Source of the DNA: Amphibalanus amphitrite
Taxonomy: Eukaryota > Arthropoda > Thecostraca > Balanomorpha > Balanidae
Assembly: GCF_019059575.1 (NCBI RefSeq)
Contig: NW_024882800.1
Coordinates: 62,001 to 126,000 of the forward strand
Length of the DNA stretch: 64,000 bases
Direction: 5' to 3'
Shown: positions 13,701 through 25,398 of the stretch, piece after piece
Layout: each line of letters begins with the position of its first letter
Position numbering within the stretch: the first letter of the stretch is position 1
Translations under genes and position numbers: made by a program
The notes under the pieces: model-generated
What the model was told of the DNA's origin: nothing
Seen by the model: the letters and a program-made list of their open reading frames with translations, nothing else
The model's database searches: none

Positions 13701-14169
13701 TCGTGCGTGTTGAGAGCGTCGTGTCGGAGCTAATTAAGTGATTTTTCTGCGGAACATGGTTTCTCAGCTAGCTTAGAAGATACCTATGGTATAAATGAGA
13801 ATGGCAAGAATCGTTAGAGACAGGTTAAGTATTTGAGATTGTATCCTTTGTCATGAAAATCGTTGTTTTCATACCCACGTGGGCGACCTAGCGTCCATCG
13901 TGAAATGGGTAATTTTCCGATAGATGTCATCTCTTACATATATTTCATGAGTATATTTTTGATAAATATTCATCTGCCGATTAAATTAAACCTGAAACTT
14001 TCACAAATAGGTATACTTGCATAAAGTAAAAACCCACGCCGGGCCGGTACACGGTACCAACCGCGCCGGGCCGAGGGTGTATGAAACCCCCGCCCGCCCC
14101 CCCCCCCTAACTCGGCTTCTGGGCCACGTAGCCACACGGGGTAAGCGGCATTCCAAAGAGCGTAAAAAT

Positions 14170-14790
14170 AATGGCGGAAATACTTCAGTCATTTTTTAGG
14201 TCAGGTCAAAGGTCAGGTTACCAGAGGTCATTAAAGGCAAATTTTGACTATTTCAACAGTTTTCGAAACACCCGACGCATAACTTGAGAACCAATAGAAC
14301 TACAGCGCCGCGGAAAAGCGCATTCGATAGCTCTTTCACAGGTCTTTCTGAGTTTTATTCATAGATTTGACCTCAGGTCAACGGTGTAGCCTCCAGAGGG
14401 CAAAAAAAAAACTCCAAAAATAGGCGTGTTTACGAAAAACGTTTTTTTCGGTAATAACTTTTGACTTAAACGAGCCACGACATTACTTTTGCCAGCATCG
14501 TGTTCCTCTCGTCGAGACGCGTCGAATGAACTATACTCGTAGGTTGACCTTGAAAGGCCATTTTGAAAATTTTACGTCAGGCCAAGGTCATGACCTGACC
14601 GGAAAGGGTCATGCTGCATATCAGTCGATCCGTAATCCGTATCGTCGAGCTGAACACATCTGACGTGTTTTCATCGCTCTAGCACGTCTATCAAAAGTTA
14701 TAGTAAAAAAAAACTGCTGTTGACCGTTTTCATGCCACTGTTAACATGTAACCCGATGTTTGAGGGTGTTAAGAATGACCCGCCCAGACC
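14170..14790. repeat. AGGTCA-rich repeat related to the TTAA-MITE interiors
   Basis: Contains AGGTCAGGTCAAAGGTCAGG near 14200 and TTCGGTAATAACTTTTGAC near 14447. Both resemble interior sequence of the TTAA-flanked MITEs elsewhere in the window. I did not find TTAA-bounded inverted termini, so this is probably a decayed or truncated relative. Confidence 0.4.
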
Positions 14791-14840
14791 AAATGAGACG
14801 CCTTTCAATTTGCTCTTATTGACTTATCATTAGTATTATT

Positions 14841-15709
14841 ACGAGCGAGCGAGCGCAGCGAGCGAAGTGAGTCTTTTCAATATAACGGAAAAATCTCAGT
14901 ATGAGCGGCCCGGCCCGGCCCGGCCCGGCCCGGCCTGTAACGCTTTTGAGAGGCTTATATCTCAGCAACCGCTGGACCGATTGGCCTGCGGTCTTTTTTG
15001 TTGGGTAGCCCCATCCCTTCTACCCCGTAATTGACTACTTTTGATACATCTCAGTGACCGTCGTGGCACGTGCCACGTGAAAAGTCAAGGGTGTTCAAGC
15101 TGTTTTGCAAAAGTAGTGATTTTGAGAGGCTCATATCACAGCAGCCGCTTGAGCGATTGACTTGCGGTAATTTTTGTAGGGTAGCAGCATCCCTTCTACC
15201 CAAACTAGGATACTCTCGATGCATGTGGGTCACCCCCAGTGCACGTGCAAAATACAACAATAAGAGGTGCCAAATTTGTTCCCATTTCCGTAACTCGGTA
15301 ATTACTGGGGCGATTTCGCTGAAACTTGGCATACAGGTAGGCACCCACCAGGCAATGCATTCCCATGTGTTGCGGTTAGGGTGCTACTGCACGTGCGCAC
15401 GTGCAGGGGCGTTTCCAGATCTCGAGAACGGCTGGGCCGATTGCGCTCAAATTTGGTACACGGTTGGGGACCAGTTAGTAGGGTGCCGTGCAAAAGTCAT
15501 TTTGGACCCCGTTTGCACGTGCGCACGTGCAGAATGCCGCTTCCAGATCTCAGGAACGGCTGGGCCGATTGCGTTCAAATTTGGCACACCGCTAGCGACC
15601 AGTTAGAAGGGTGCTTTGCGCATGCCCGTTGGAAGCACCCTCTCGCCCTTCCGCACGTGCAGGGCTCACTATCTCGCTCGCTCGTTCTTCGCCCAAAAGG
15701 CGTTTTACT

Positions 15710-15710
<1 letters not shown>
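14841..15710. repeat. Modular E-box-rich repeat, tandem copy 1
   Basis: About 870 bp starting ACGAGCGAGCGAGCG and ending in CTCGCTCGCTCGTTCT...TTTTACTGG, so the ends carry a short inverted repeat. The inside is built from diverged modules of roughly 100-140 bp sharing a core like AACGGCTGGGCCGATTGC followed by TCAAATTTGG. Several modules are separated by CACGTGC-type palindromes. A near-identical copy follows in direct orientation, and a diverged inverted copy lies at 48001-48706. Long frames are open through it but show no known domain; I regard them as by-products of the modular structure. Confidence 0.75.

Positions 15711-15750
<40 letters not shown>
15711..15750. repeat. (TA)n microsatellite between two repeat copies
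   Basis: An uninterrupted TA run of about 35 bases followed by TTATT joins the end of repeat copy 1 to the start of copy 2. Confidence 0.85.
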
Positions 15751-16629
15751 ACGAGCGAGCGAGCGCAGCGAGCGAAGTGAGTCTTTTCAATATAACGGGA
15801 AAATCTCAGTATGAGCGGCCCGGCCCGGCCCGGCCCGGCCCGGCCTGTAACGCTTTTGAGAGGCTTATATCTCAGCAACCGCTGGACCGATTGGCCTGCG
15901 GTCTTTTTTGTTGGGTAGCCCCATCCCTTCTACCCCGTAATTGACTACTTTTGATACATCTCAGTGACCGTCGTGGCACGTGCCACGTGAAAAGTCAAGG
16001 GTGTTCATTGTTCAAGCTGTTTTGCAAAAGTAGTGATTTTGAGAGGCTCATATCTCAGCAGCCGCTTGGGCGATTGACTTGCGGTAATTTTTGTAGGGTA
16101 GCAGCATCCCTTCTACCCAAAATAGGATACTCTCGATGTATGTGGGTCACCCCCAGTGCACGTGCAAAATACAACAATAAGAGGTGCCAAATTTGTTCCC
16201 ATTTCAGTAACTCGGTAATTACTGGGGCGATTTCGCTGAAACTTGGCATACAGGTAGGCACCCACCAGGCAATGCATTCCCATGTGTTGCGGTTAGGGTG
16301 CTACTGCACGTGCGCACGTGCAGGGGGCGTTTCCAGATCTCGAGAACGGCTGGGCCGATTGCGCTCAAATTTGGTACACTGTTGGGGACGAGTTAGTAGG
16401 GTGCCGTGCAAAAGTCATTTTGGACCCCGTTTGCACGTGCGCACGTGCAGAATGCCGCTTCCAGATCTCAGGAACGGCTGGGCCGATTGCGTTCAAATTT
16501 GGCACACCGCTAGCGACCGGTTAGAAGGGTGCTTTGCACAAGCCCGTTGGAAGCACCCTCTCGCCCTTCCGCACGTGCAGGGCTCACTATCTCGCTCGCT
16601 CGTTCTTCGCCCAAAAGGCGTTTTACTGG
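15751..16629. repeat. Modular E-box-rich repeat, tandem copy 2
   Basis: Starts 910 bp after copy 1 and matches it almost base for base. Visible differences are few, for example a short insertion after AGGGTGTTCA near 16008 and scattered substitutions. Near-identity suggests a recent tandem duplication, probably through the TA tract. Confidence 0.8.
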
Positions 16630-17382
16630 TTATATATAGAGAGAGAATGTTGAATATGAGGCAATATATAGGGTGCAAAATGACCTGACCTGGCTCTAAG
16701 CCACAGATATCTTGAGATGTAACTCGTGGATAAACCAGCCTCGGGGCCAAAGCTATAGTCACTGTTTAGCGGCACGCTGCTACCCAGTACCTAACATCAT
16801 CAGGTATGGGTGCCTCCGTTCCTATGGAAACGTAAGGAAACTTCACAATGTTGCCAACGTCTTAATGAAAACCGGCTAAGTGTCGATACCTTGTAGCGGC
16901 GGGGAGGGTCGTATCGTGAAACAGGGGCCGAGGTCCACCTATAGTCTCGTTAATAATGGCCAGCTCGTTAGATTTGCTCCGATGTTATCTACTCCAACTG
17001 GTAGCCGGTGACCGTCTAGATAGGAACAGGGGATGAACTCGTACTATGGGCAGACGGATGAGGAAAGGTCAAAGGTCTTCGTGTACCTACGGCCAAAAAC
17101 GACGTTAAAGTTGCGAGGACGTGCTTCTTGCTCATACAACTCAAGCATAACTAGAAACATTTGGATCATTATGCATACTCCAGCTGATTAGGGAATAAAG
17201 TATGTCAAACATTTCCATGTTATGGTAACATTCCAGCTGTTAGAGAGACTCCGTAATTTAATCCGTTCTTAACCTTTGTTTGTTTTTGTTGTGTTGGGTT
17301 AGGCCCTTTCGGTCCATTGAGACCATTGCAGAGCCGGAAGGATTATAGGAATTGGGGTAAACATTGGTACCTATGGACAGGC
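16630..17382. other. Intergenic, nothing recognised
   Basis: A short GA/TA run follows the duplicated repeat; otherwise unstructured sequence without a supported gene. Confidence 0.4.
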
Positions 17383-17550
17383 ACCCTAGAGAGTCACCGG
17401 GGCTGAGCCCGTCCGAATGGACAGGCCGACCAGCCCCCCAAGCACTCTCTGCACCCGGCTACGGGTGTGCTCCCATGGGAGCAGTGGTGCGCTTCAAGGG
17501 AGCAGCCCGCATGAGATAAAGTTGCCTGTCCAGCCCGGATCAAGAGTTGC
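17383..17550 (-). repeat. Dispersed repeat, second copy at 47730-47895
   Basis: On the minus strand this reads GGCTGGACAGGCAACTTTAT, CATGCGGG, then GCCGGGTGCAGAGAGTGC. The plus strand at 47757-47850 has the same order with substitutions. The two copies are in opposite orientation. Family unknown, possibly a SINE body. Confidence 0.55.
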
Positions 17551-17660
17551 TGCGTGGAGGAGAAGGATTTGAACTTGATCTGAAGATCCTGAGGATGGAA
17601 ACGACGGACGGGTGTTGCGTTCACACCCGTTTCCCCGTGCCTTTTAACACTGGTTGCGGC

Positions 17661-17793
17661 GGGCGGCCGGCTCCCCTCCTTAGTGAAGATATCCGCGCCG
17701 CTAGATGGCAGCCCGCTCCGCGGGTACACCGATAACAAAGGGAATCGGGGAGAGTTGCCGATCCGTTAGGTGATCCGTGATCGAACCAAACCA
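17661..17793. repeat. Dispersed repeat, inverted copy of 13593-13700
   Basis: Contains CCTTAGTGAAGATATC and GCCGATCCGTTAGGTGATCC, the reverse complements (with substitutions) of segments at 13.6-13.7 kb. A long C run follows. Confidence 0.55.
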
Positions 17794-17799
17794 GCCCCC

Positions 17800-18586
17800 C
17801 CCCCCCCCCCCACGAGGGAAGCGGTAGCGCTTCGGTCACTTGGTGAGGTGGGGGGGGGGTCACCCCCTAACCGAACCGCGGCCACGTCGCCTTGGTCGAT
17901 GGAACTGGCCCGACGACCACAACAGAGTCCGAGGTCGATACGGGCTCCGTTCGTGCCGGCTGTCGGTGCCTGTATGTCTGTCTGTCTGTGTGTACGGGTG
18001 GCCGCTGGAGTGAGTACGGGCCATTCGACGTTCGTGAGGGCACAGGGCCACTAGGGAACGATTGTGAGGGCGTGTGGGAATCTCGCGCAAAAACTTGTGG
18101 ATGGTTGTGTGTAAGAAGTTGCTGTAAATAGCTGCGAAGATCGAAAGTGCACAAGCAAATCCAGTGTTATTTATTTACGTTTACGATGAGTGGTGTTTGA
18201 GAAAAACGTAAGCCTCGTGTTGTGGCGAGTTGGTTATTGAATTTCGTTCGCACGCTGTGGAGTGTGGGGTGCTGTGGGTGGCAGCGAGTGGTCACAGTCT
18301 GAATTGCCCAGTCGTGGTGGGACACTGACTGTGGTCCGAGGACTGACGTAACTGAAGTGTCGTGAAGGGAGCTGGTGAACCGGCCGCCGAACGGAAAAAC
18401 AGACAAGGTGAGAGGGGATGTGGATTGGTGCGTAGTAGTCATCTCTTAGCTCTAGCTGTGTGTGACTGTATTTTCACCGTCATTGTTTCACCAGCTTGAG
18501 TTAAAAATGTGACATTACTTACCTCGCGGTTAAAAGATCTGATCGTTATCCTGCATTCATCATTTTCTTTTTATAACTATGGGTCT
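17800..18586. other. Intergenic, nothing recognised
   Basis: C and G runs near 17800 and 17855, otherwise unstructured sequence with no domain-bearing frame. Confidence 0.4.
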
Positions 18587-19537
18587 TTAACTCTCGCCCA
18601 TGTAGGGGGGGGGGGTTGGTGCAACCCCCCCCCCCTGAGGTTTTTCGGAAATAGTGTAAAAACGGCGGCGCGCAGCGCCGCCAAATTTTGGGTACCTTAT
18701 GGGGCAAGCCTTGCGCATCTTTTGATAAAAACAATTTGACCGGGTCATGTCAGGTCACGGAGTTATGACGTCACAAAGGGAACAGCCTCCGGCCGGATTT
18801 TCACAAACTGAGTGCCAACGCCCGAGGTTTCCTGCCGGTGGTACGGACATCGGTTGATGGATCGTGATGAAACTTCCCATGCATGTTGGGGCAAGTATTG
18901 GCTATCATATGGTATAAGAAACTTGACCGGGTCAGGTCAGGTCACGGAGCTATGACGTCACAAGAGGAACAGCGTCCGGTACTATTTTTGAAAAGCGCCC
19001 GAACCACTATTTTGCTAATTCTTGTCAGCTCAATGGGAATATGCAGCAATATTAGCTTCTATAGGGAGCAAATGGACCTCCCAAATCCAAAAATACAATC
19101 AGATTTCAAAAATTTAAATTTTGATTTTTCGAATTTCTGCCGCCGACTGTGACCTTGCCGACTTCCGGCGCTCCCAACGCGCCATTTTTAGAGCTAGGGA
19201 AACGAAATACATACCAAACGATAGAGAATTGATCAAGGAACACGATAGTGAAGGTTTCAAGTCGATATCTCCCACCGTGTTGCCGCAATCGCCGCGGAAA
19301 GTTGAAAAAAGTCTATTTTTCCGAAAATTTGACCTTTGACCGGTCAAAAGTAGGTCAAATGTTGACCTAGGACCAAAAAATATACCACCAATCGCGAGAT
19401 CTCGGCGAGAGCAATCCGTTGGTCTTTTCCGCTAAGCTCTACGACGCTCCGTTTTCAAACGCCAAGGGGGGGGTCGCACCAACCCCCCCCCCTGCATGGG
19501 CGAAGGTGGCAGATCGCCGTTTACGGGCGAGGGTTAA
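18587..19537. mobile_element. TTAA-flanked MITE, piggyBac-like
   Basis: Bounded by TTAA at 18587-18590 and 19534-19537. Terminal inverted repeat: TTAACTCTCGCCC on the left, GGGCGAGGGTTAA on the right. Inside each end is a G/C-run hairpin (GGTTGGTGCAACC flanked by G and C runs on the left, GGTCGCACCAACC on the right). The interior has several AGGTCA/TGACCT hexamers and encodes no transposase. TTAA target duplications are the hallmark of piggyBac-type elements (family knowledge). Confidence 0.75.
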
Positions 19538-19752
19538 ATTCTGCAAATCTTCAACTGACCTAGTCTCTTTATACCTAGTCTCTGCTTGAGCTGCCCAAGC
19601 GCCTGGCGCCTTCCTTCTCCAAAATAACCTGCAAACTCCTGGCGCTTATCTAACTATCCTAGCCCTCTCAGGTGCAGATGACCAGCCTGACCCTTCGCCC
19701 CTTCTAATAACTCCCTCCCGACCTCAGATAACCCGACCCTCTCCACTTACAG

Positions 19753-21817
19753 ATGACCAGTGAGGAGCGTCGGGGCAGCGCCCAGCCGCTGCACCAGCAG
19801 CAGAAACGTCGAGCCTGGCTGCGGCGCGCCTCAACCAGCTCGGATAACCAGCCGCCGCCACACCGCTCCTCGGGCCGTCGGCTCAGCGCCTATGACCGTA
19901 TTATTGCGGAGAGGGTGCGACGTGGTATCACCGTCAATCTGCGTGAGGAGCTAGGGGAGCAAGGGGCTAGGGCACGGGAAAGGGATTGACAGAGGATGGC
20001 CCTGGTCACGGACGAGCTCATCCCGTGAGAGCAGGCATACATCGACAAAAAAATAATCACGTTGATTATGTCGTTCTCTATAGTCTTGCTGTGGCTATAT
20101 TTATATCGATGACTATCTCCTAATCAATCGGCATGTTTTCGCTGTTTTTTTCATTTACAGAAAGTTTCTCTGATAACTTGCATCAATTTGTCTTTCTTTG
20201 TTCACAGAACGACGTTCTTCTGTCGTTTCGACCGCCTCAAGTGACCCGGAATCGGTCGACTCCAGCACTGGGTCCAGCTCGGGGTCCGGCTCCGGATCCC
20301 GTGTCCGCTCCGGGTCCGGATCCACCTCCACCTCCGGGTCCCGGGAGCACTCGGACGTATCGCTGCGACCGCTCGCCCCGCGCCCCGACCCGCTGGACGA
20401 GACTCAGATGACCAGCCAGGCGACCCACCGGGAGGGAGCGGCACGGTGTCAGCAGGCGGGTGGGGTGCCGCTGCTGGATCATCTGATTCAGCTGGCTGCT
20501 GAGCGAGATTCCCAGCAGAACCCCCAGCAGCCTGCTCAGCAGGGGCAGAACGGCAGGGCGGCCGAACACCCTGAGGAGAAGAGGGTGAGATTCCGCGAAG
20601 GATGGCGTTCTGCGCGAGGCACAGGAAGTCTATCTGCGCTGCATGAGGATGAGATAAAGAGTGTGGCAGAAAGGCATGCTCCTTGTGGTATCCTCAAAAA
20701 TGGAAGATGCCATTCGAAGTCAGAAGATAAAGAGGACAGCGTTTGTGTGAATGGGGAAACAGCGGAGAAGCTATGTAAAAATGCTAATCGAAGCGCGGTG
20801 GAGCGAGTTGCTCAGGAGAGTAAGCTGTCAGAAACGTCCGGCATGGATGAAGCGCCTGCTGTTCCAGCACCCACCGAGAATGGTTATGAAAGCGATGACG
20901 TATTTGAAGCGAAGGCACTGACAACGAAGAATGCGTCTAATGCAGAGAGTACACAGTTGGAAGTTGAAGAAGTCAGCGAAACGTCTGCGTCCATCCAGGA
21001 TACCAACAACGATGATGAAAAGGCACTGAACAGTTCTGCTGAGCCTCACAAAGATACGACTGAACAGACAACTACCGAGGAAAAGAGAGAAGACAGCTCT
21101 GTTCCAAAAGCATCCGCGTCAAGCGACCTTCCCAACGAGCTATCAGCTGATGTTGAGCCTTCCACTTCTGACCAAGCTTCAACAAATGAAGAAAAGGAAG
21201 AAGATCAGCCAGTTAACCTCAACGACCTCACTGTTGAAGAAATTTCAACAGTGCCAGAAACCTCCACCGAATCGTCCGGTGACGCACAAGGTGAACCGGC
21301 CACCAATGATCCCGAGGACACGCAGGCACCCTGTCCTCTACCCGTCCCTTCCGGAATCAAACCACGACGGACTCGCCTCGACTCTGTCCCGGAGGAACCT
21401 TCGTCCTCTCCGCGCCACCAAACAAGTGACCTCGCGTCCTCCACCGCCGACCAACCCGCTACCTCTGCTCCTCTCGAAGCTGGAGAGGGCGCACCCTCCC
21501 GCCCGCTCGCTCCCACCCCACCCCAGCTACGCTCCGGGCGCGGAGTGCCCTCTCGTCGCTGGTCCATCTCCGGTGAGCTGACCTCTCACCGGCGCGACCG
21601 TGCTGCCATCTCTCGGCGGCTCGTGTACCTAACGCTGTCGGAGGAGGACGGGGAGCCGGCGCCCGTGTTTGAAGAGCCGAATGGAGCGGCGGTGGAGTTT
21701 GACCCGCGCCGCGGCGAGTGGCGCCCTCTGACGGGGGAGGAGGGGCGCCGACTGGCACAGCACCGGCGCCTGTCGCTCACGAAGACCTGCTCCCTCGACT
21801 TCGACCGAATCCCGTAA
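19753..21817 (+). CDS. Unidentified low-complexity protein, 3' exons, with RVxF-like motif
   Basis: Two exons fit: 19753-19942, right after a CTTACAG acceptor, and 20208-21817, joined by a 265-bp GTGAGG...TTCACAG intron with matching phase. TAA is at 21815-21817. From the ATG at 19753 this gives 599 residues, but the acceptor just before that ATG means upstream exons are likely. The product is rich in Ser, Glu, Pro and Arg, with no membrane segment and no domain I recognise. Visible pieces: a basic KRRAWLRRAS stretch, a Ser/Gly run, EEKRVRFREGW (fits the PP1-docking RVxF pattern), APCGILKNGR, a long acidic Thr/Ser region, and a Pro/Arg-rich C-terminus ending TKTCSLDFDRIP. It may be the disordered tail of a larger protein. 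The frame is strongly supported as coding; the function is unknown. Confidence 0.7.
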
Positions 21818-22818
21818 AGGAGGGAGGTGAGGGTGGGCGTGCTAAGAGTGTGATACCAGGTTCGGAATGATTTGGCCTCACAGCTTTCGCAGTTTTATTG
21901 GAAAACTGTTCTAGAATCGCAATCACAAATTGGTCACTTTTTAATTTTAGTTTTATTGCCCTACCAATGATGATTATCAATCATAGGCGTTAGAATTTTT
22001 ATTGGCCAATTTGAATTATAATCCGCTGATGGACTATGGCAACTCTGCCTCATGAATACATCTACGTGTATTGAGCTATTCAGCTAGTTAGCTACTTATT
22101 GCATACGTCACTATTGAGCTGAGGGCACGTATAGAGTACAATGCAAAAGAAATCATTGCAGGGGCTATTTCAGTCCATTCTACATTTGCCTCATCTTATG
22201 CTATGAAAGTATTTTTCTAGGATTACAGGGAACTAATTACAGCCGACAGTAGGTACTTATCTTGGCTTGCCTAGCACTTAGCAGGCAATGAGTCGAATTG
22301 GCCCAGACGAGCAATGGTTTTACAAGTGCCTTGATAATAAATTCACACATACATATGATGTACACGCAAGGCGAGCTTGTTTCAGCAGCAAGCAATCGGG
22401 TTTATGTCTCATAACGTGTGATCAATCACGCTTAACTGGTTCATCGCAGTCGACTTTTGTTTTCAGCTACTAACCGTTCTAGCATGGGTGTCGAAGTTCA
22501 TGAACGCCGCAAACCGAAAGACACATATATGCTTTGCAGTTTGCATGTATTATCAGGAAACAGGTATGTTGAAATGGTTACGAAAGTAGTCACAGACTTT
22601 TGTCGTTTACATGCACCTGCCTCCCTAGCTAACATGCTAACATGCCACGTTACCAATCAGCAGGAGATGTAGATGCGTCCCTGTACAGGCAGCGTCGAGT
22701 GTGTTGTGACCGAGTAGTTCATCGTGTGTGATGTGCATGAGTGGGGTTGTGATTTTGTGCCTGGAAGGGAGTAAGGACTGACGCCTGGTTGTCTGTTGGC
22801 GTAAATCGATGTATGTAA
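21818..22818. other. Presumed 3' UTR and intergenic sequence
   Basis: A+T-rich sequence after the stop of the gene ending at 21817. AATAAA occurs near 22337 and could serve as a polyadenylation signal. No other gene is supported. Confidence 0.35.
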
Positions 22819-23006
22819 TAGGGGAGAACGGGGCGATTTGGCCGCCTTTTTGTAAAAACGATATTTTGAGAAAACCAGTGCGCGTTTGGTCGATTTCTCC
22901 ATGGAGGGGCGTGGGGCGTTCAATTGTTGTTCTGGCCTATTACTTGCATCATGCTGGGACATCTCGTTTCGGTGGTAACTAGCCGTTCTTTCAAAGACTG
23001 CACGGC

Positions 23007-23040
23007 GGCCAAATGACCCCGGTACCGGGGTCATTTGGCC
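23007..23040. repeat. Perfect 34-bp palindrome
   Basis: Two 17-base arms with no spacer, centred on GGTACC; each arm is GGCCAAATGACCCCGGT or its complement. It uses the terminal motif of the surrounding element. Confidence 0.9.
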
Positions 23041-23845
23041 GGGGGAGTGGGGTCATTTGGCCGGGCATGTGATTCAGAGATATACCTATTACAGAGCTGA
23101 GACAACCTGAAGACGCCCAAGATTGTGCTTAACTCATGAATTCTGGATTGACTCGACGCATGACTGATGTGACGATTCAGATGCCCCAATGCTGACACAA
23201 ATGATGAGCAACGTGACTCATCGTTGATTCGCCTGAAATCCTAAATTTTTCAAAGGACTATAGGCTTACACTCGATTCATTTGAATCAGTGCAAGTGAGG
23301 AGCCACATTTGATTTACGAGCTTACGACTCATGAGTTGAGCACTGCCCAGTGATAACAACAGCAAACTGTAATGGCTGCCAAATCGTAGATTGCTTTAGA
23401 CAATCGCACTGCAAAAAAGTCCTTTGTGCACGAGTTGTTTGTTTATTTCAAACTCTGCCGTAAACACGAAATAAAAACGATTCCAGCAGGCCCCGTCTTC
23501 GACCCAGCACTTCAGATCACATCCACTGTAAAATACGGTCCCGACGACATGGACACATGTCCAGTCATCACTGCGCTTCACTGTTTGTCACCTTTGCGCT
23601 CCTGTTTCTTCGACGGTCCAGCTCCCGACGTTCGATGGTTCGACGGTCCAGCTTGTGGACCCCGCTGTTTGCTCCTCGCCATACGTGCCTGTTGCTCGTC
23701 CTCCAAAGCCGTCCGCTCCGGGCTGTTAGTCATGATTTTAGAACGCCCTTTCTTCCAACCGGCTTTTCGAACGTTGATGCGCAGCTGCGGAAGTGGTCGG
23801 ATGGACTCTGGGCTTCCGACAAGCAACTAAGACACGGCGACAGCA

Positions 23846-23955
23846 GGCGGCTGGAGCACGGCCGCGGCAGGCAGCTGGAGCACGGCCGGCCCCGGGGCTG
23901 GCGGCTGGAGCACAGCCGCGGCAGGCGGCTGGAGCACGGCCGGGGCCGCGGCGTG
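23846..23955. repeat. GC-rich minisatellite
   Basis: Imperfect tandem units of about 20-33 bp containing GGCGGCTGGAGCACGGCC and GCGGCAGGC, inside the 22819-24725 element. Both strands stay open through it because of base composition, not coding. Confidence 0.75.
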
Positions 23956-25398
23956 CTGATCTGCCGTCGCTGGGGCGACAACCGGTGCGAAGACCGCCGT
24001 CGGCGCAGTCTTCGTTGTCGAATATATCCCGGTATAGCGGGGATATCCCGGCCGCTTCGAATCTCTTAACCCGCGGATGTTCTTCCGCGTGAAGGTGGCG
24101 TCTTAGGCACGACGAAAAATCGGCGCCACCTGTAGAGGTCGATGTGACGTCCCGGGTTCGCCATCTGCCGCCGGGTGCCGAAAGCCAATCAGCGGACACC
24201 TTGGTTAGGTCGTCCCTTGCATTTAGACTTCGCCGCATTACCATCCTCAGCGGCAGAACTTAGCCAGCGCAGCGCGTCGCTCGCAGACTAGGCAAAAAAT
24301 CAACTGAGTCGCTGGGCGGCCAATTCGCCCCGTATGGGGCGGCCAATTTACCCCAATATGACATTTTTAGGAAAAGGGGTCCGCAGACAGGCAAAAATTG
24401 TTACTTAAACTTGCAAAAGGGTCGGACAGCTCCCTGAATCACCAGATTGTTCTACCAATAGAGTTAAAATTTTGATGTCACCCAAATAAGGGACACCATG
24501 CAACTTTTCGTAAAGAAGAAAAAGTTACGCTTTTTAGCCAAAATTCAAATATCGTTGGCTTTACAAAAAACTGGGCGTCGTTGAGTTTCCTTAGTTTCTT
24601 TCCAAAGTAGTTCTTATGACGGCGGATGGTGCCATATTCAAAAATAATCGCTCGGGACCGTCAAAACGCGTAGACATGGGGCGGCCAAAGTGACCCGGGC
24701 GGCCAAATGACCCCGCTCTCCCCTAGATTCGATGTAGAATCGGCGTTAGTTGTGGGTGGTTGTAACGTGTTTGCACTCTTGATTTATTCTTGTAACGCGT
24801 AATTCCTGCCGTTGCCGCGGCTGCGAGTCAAGTCCCAAGTCGCAGTCAACTTGCAACAAAAAGACGAAATGTGCCTCTTTGTTTTTTACGGCAGCCTAAA
24901 GAGACGCTTCATACGAAATATGAATCGAAGATCGAGCGGAGAGTCGTGTGAATCGCCTCCACTCTTTTCCCCTGCTTGCAAGCAGACATTCGTTGTGGGA
25001 ATATGAAATATATGTATATTGTATATTGTGGATATTGTAGCTTTCCTTTGTCACGATCCTTGCTGTTTCCGTGACGTAGTATGGATGCACTATGGATGCA
25101 GTTTTTGACGCAATACAACTTCACACGGGACGAGACATGTTTACTCAAAGGCGGATCTCTCCAGACCGAGGAAATCCAGCGCATTTTGTGCGAAAATGTC
25201 GTCCTGAAAAGAGAGGAAGTGGTCATTATAATATTACATTAGCCACACAAAACAATAGCACCTACATGATTGTATAAAGCTAGCTACATCATTGGCACCT
25301 GCAGTCGCCAGTCGGCATCGTAATTGATTCAATGAGTTTTCCGTATGCCGACGACACACGTTTGTTTGTGATGCCCGTTTGTTATATTTGTTCCTTAC

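Larger units (their letters stand above)
22819..24725. mobile_element. TA-flanked inverted-repeat element, GGGGAGA termini
   Basis: Left end TAGGGGAGAACGGGG followed by ATTTGGCCGCC. The right end is the inverse, reading GGCGGCCAAATGACCCCG then CTCTCCCCTA. Both ends carry TA, a possible 2-bp target duplication or part of the repeat. Internal copies of the GGTCATTTGGCC motif occur at 23007-23066 and near 24318-24355. No transposase frame is recognisable. The ends match the element at 26315-28368 in the first ~15 bp, so both belong to one non-autonomous family. Confidence 0.7.

Noticed and set aside
15951-16688. 245-codon frame across the modular repeat as a gene
   Set aside because: It is repeated in tandem with the DNA modules, frames switch between copies, no domain is seen, and the sequence is a dispersed repeat.
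20202-20569. Minus-strand frames opposite the unidentified gene
   Set aside because: The plus strand has the consistent splice junction, the longer frame and the more plausible protein; these are antisense to a Ser/Gly-rich coding region.
23557-24244. Frames of up to 170 codons on both strands
   Set aside because: They overlap a GC-rich minisatellite inside an inverted-repeat element; no domain, and both strands are open.
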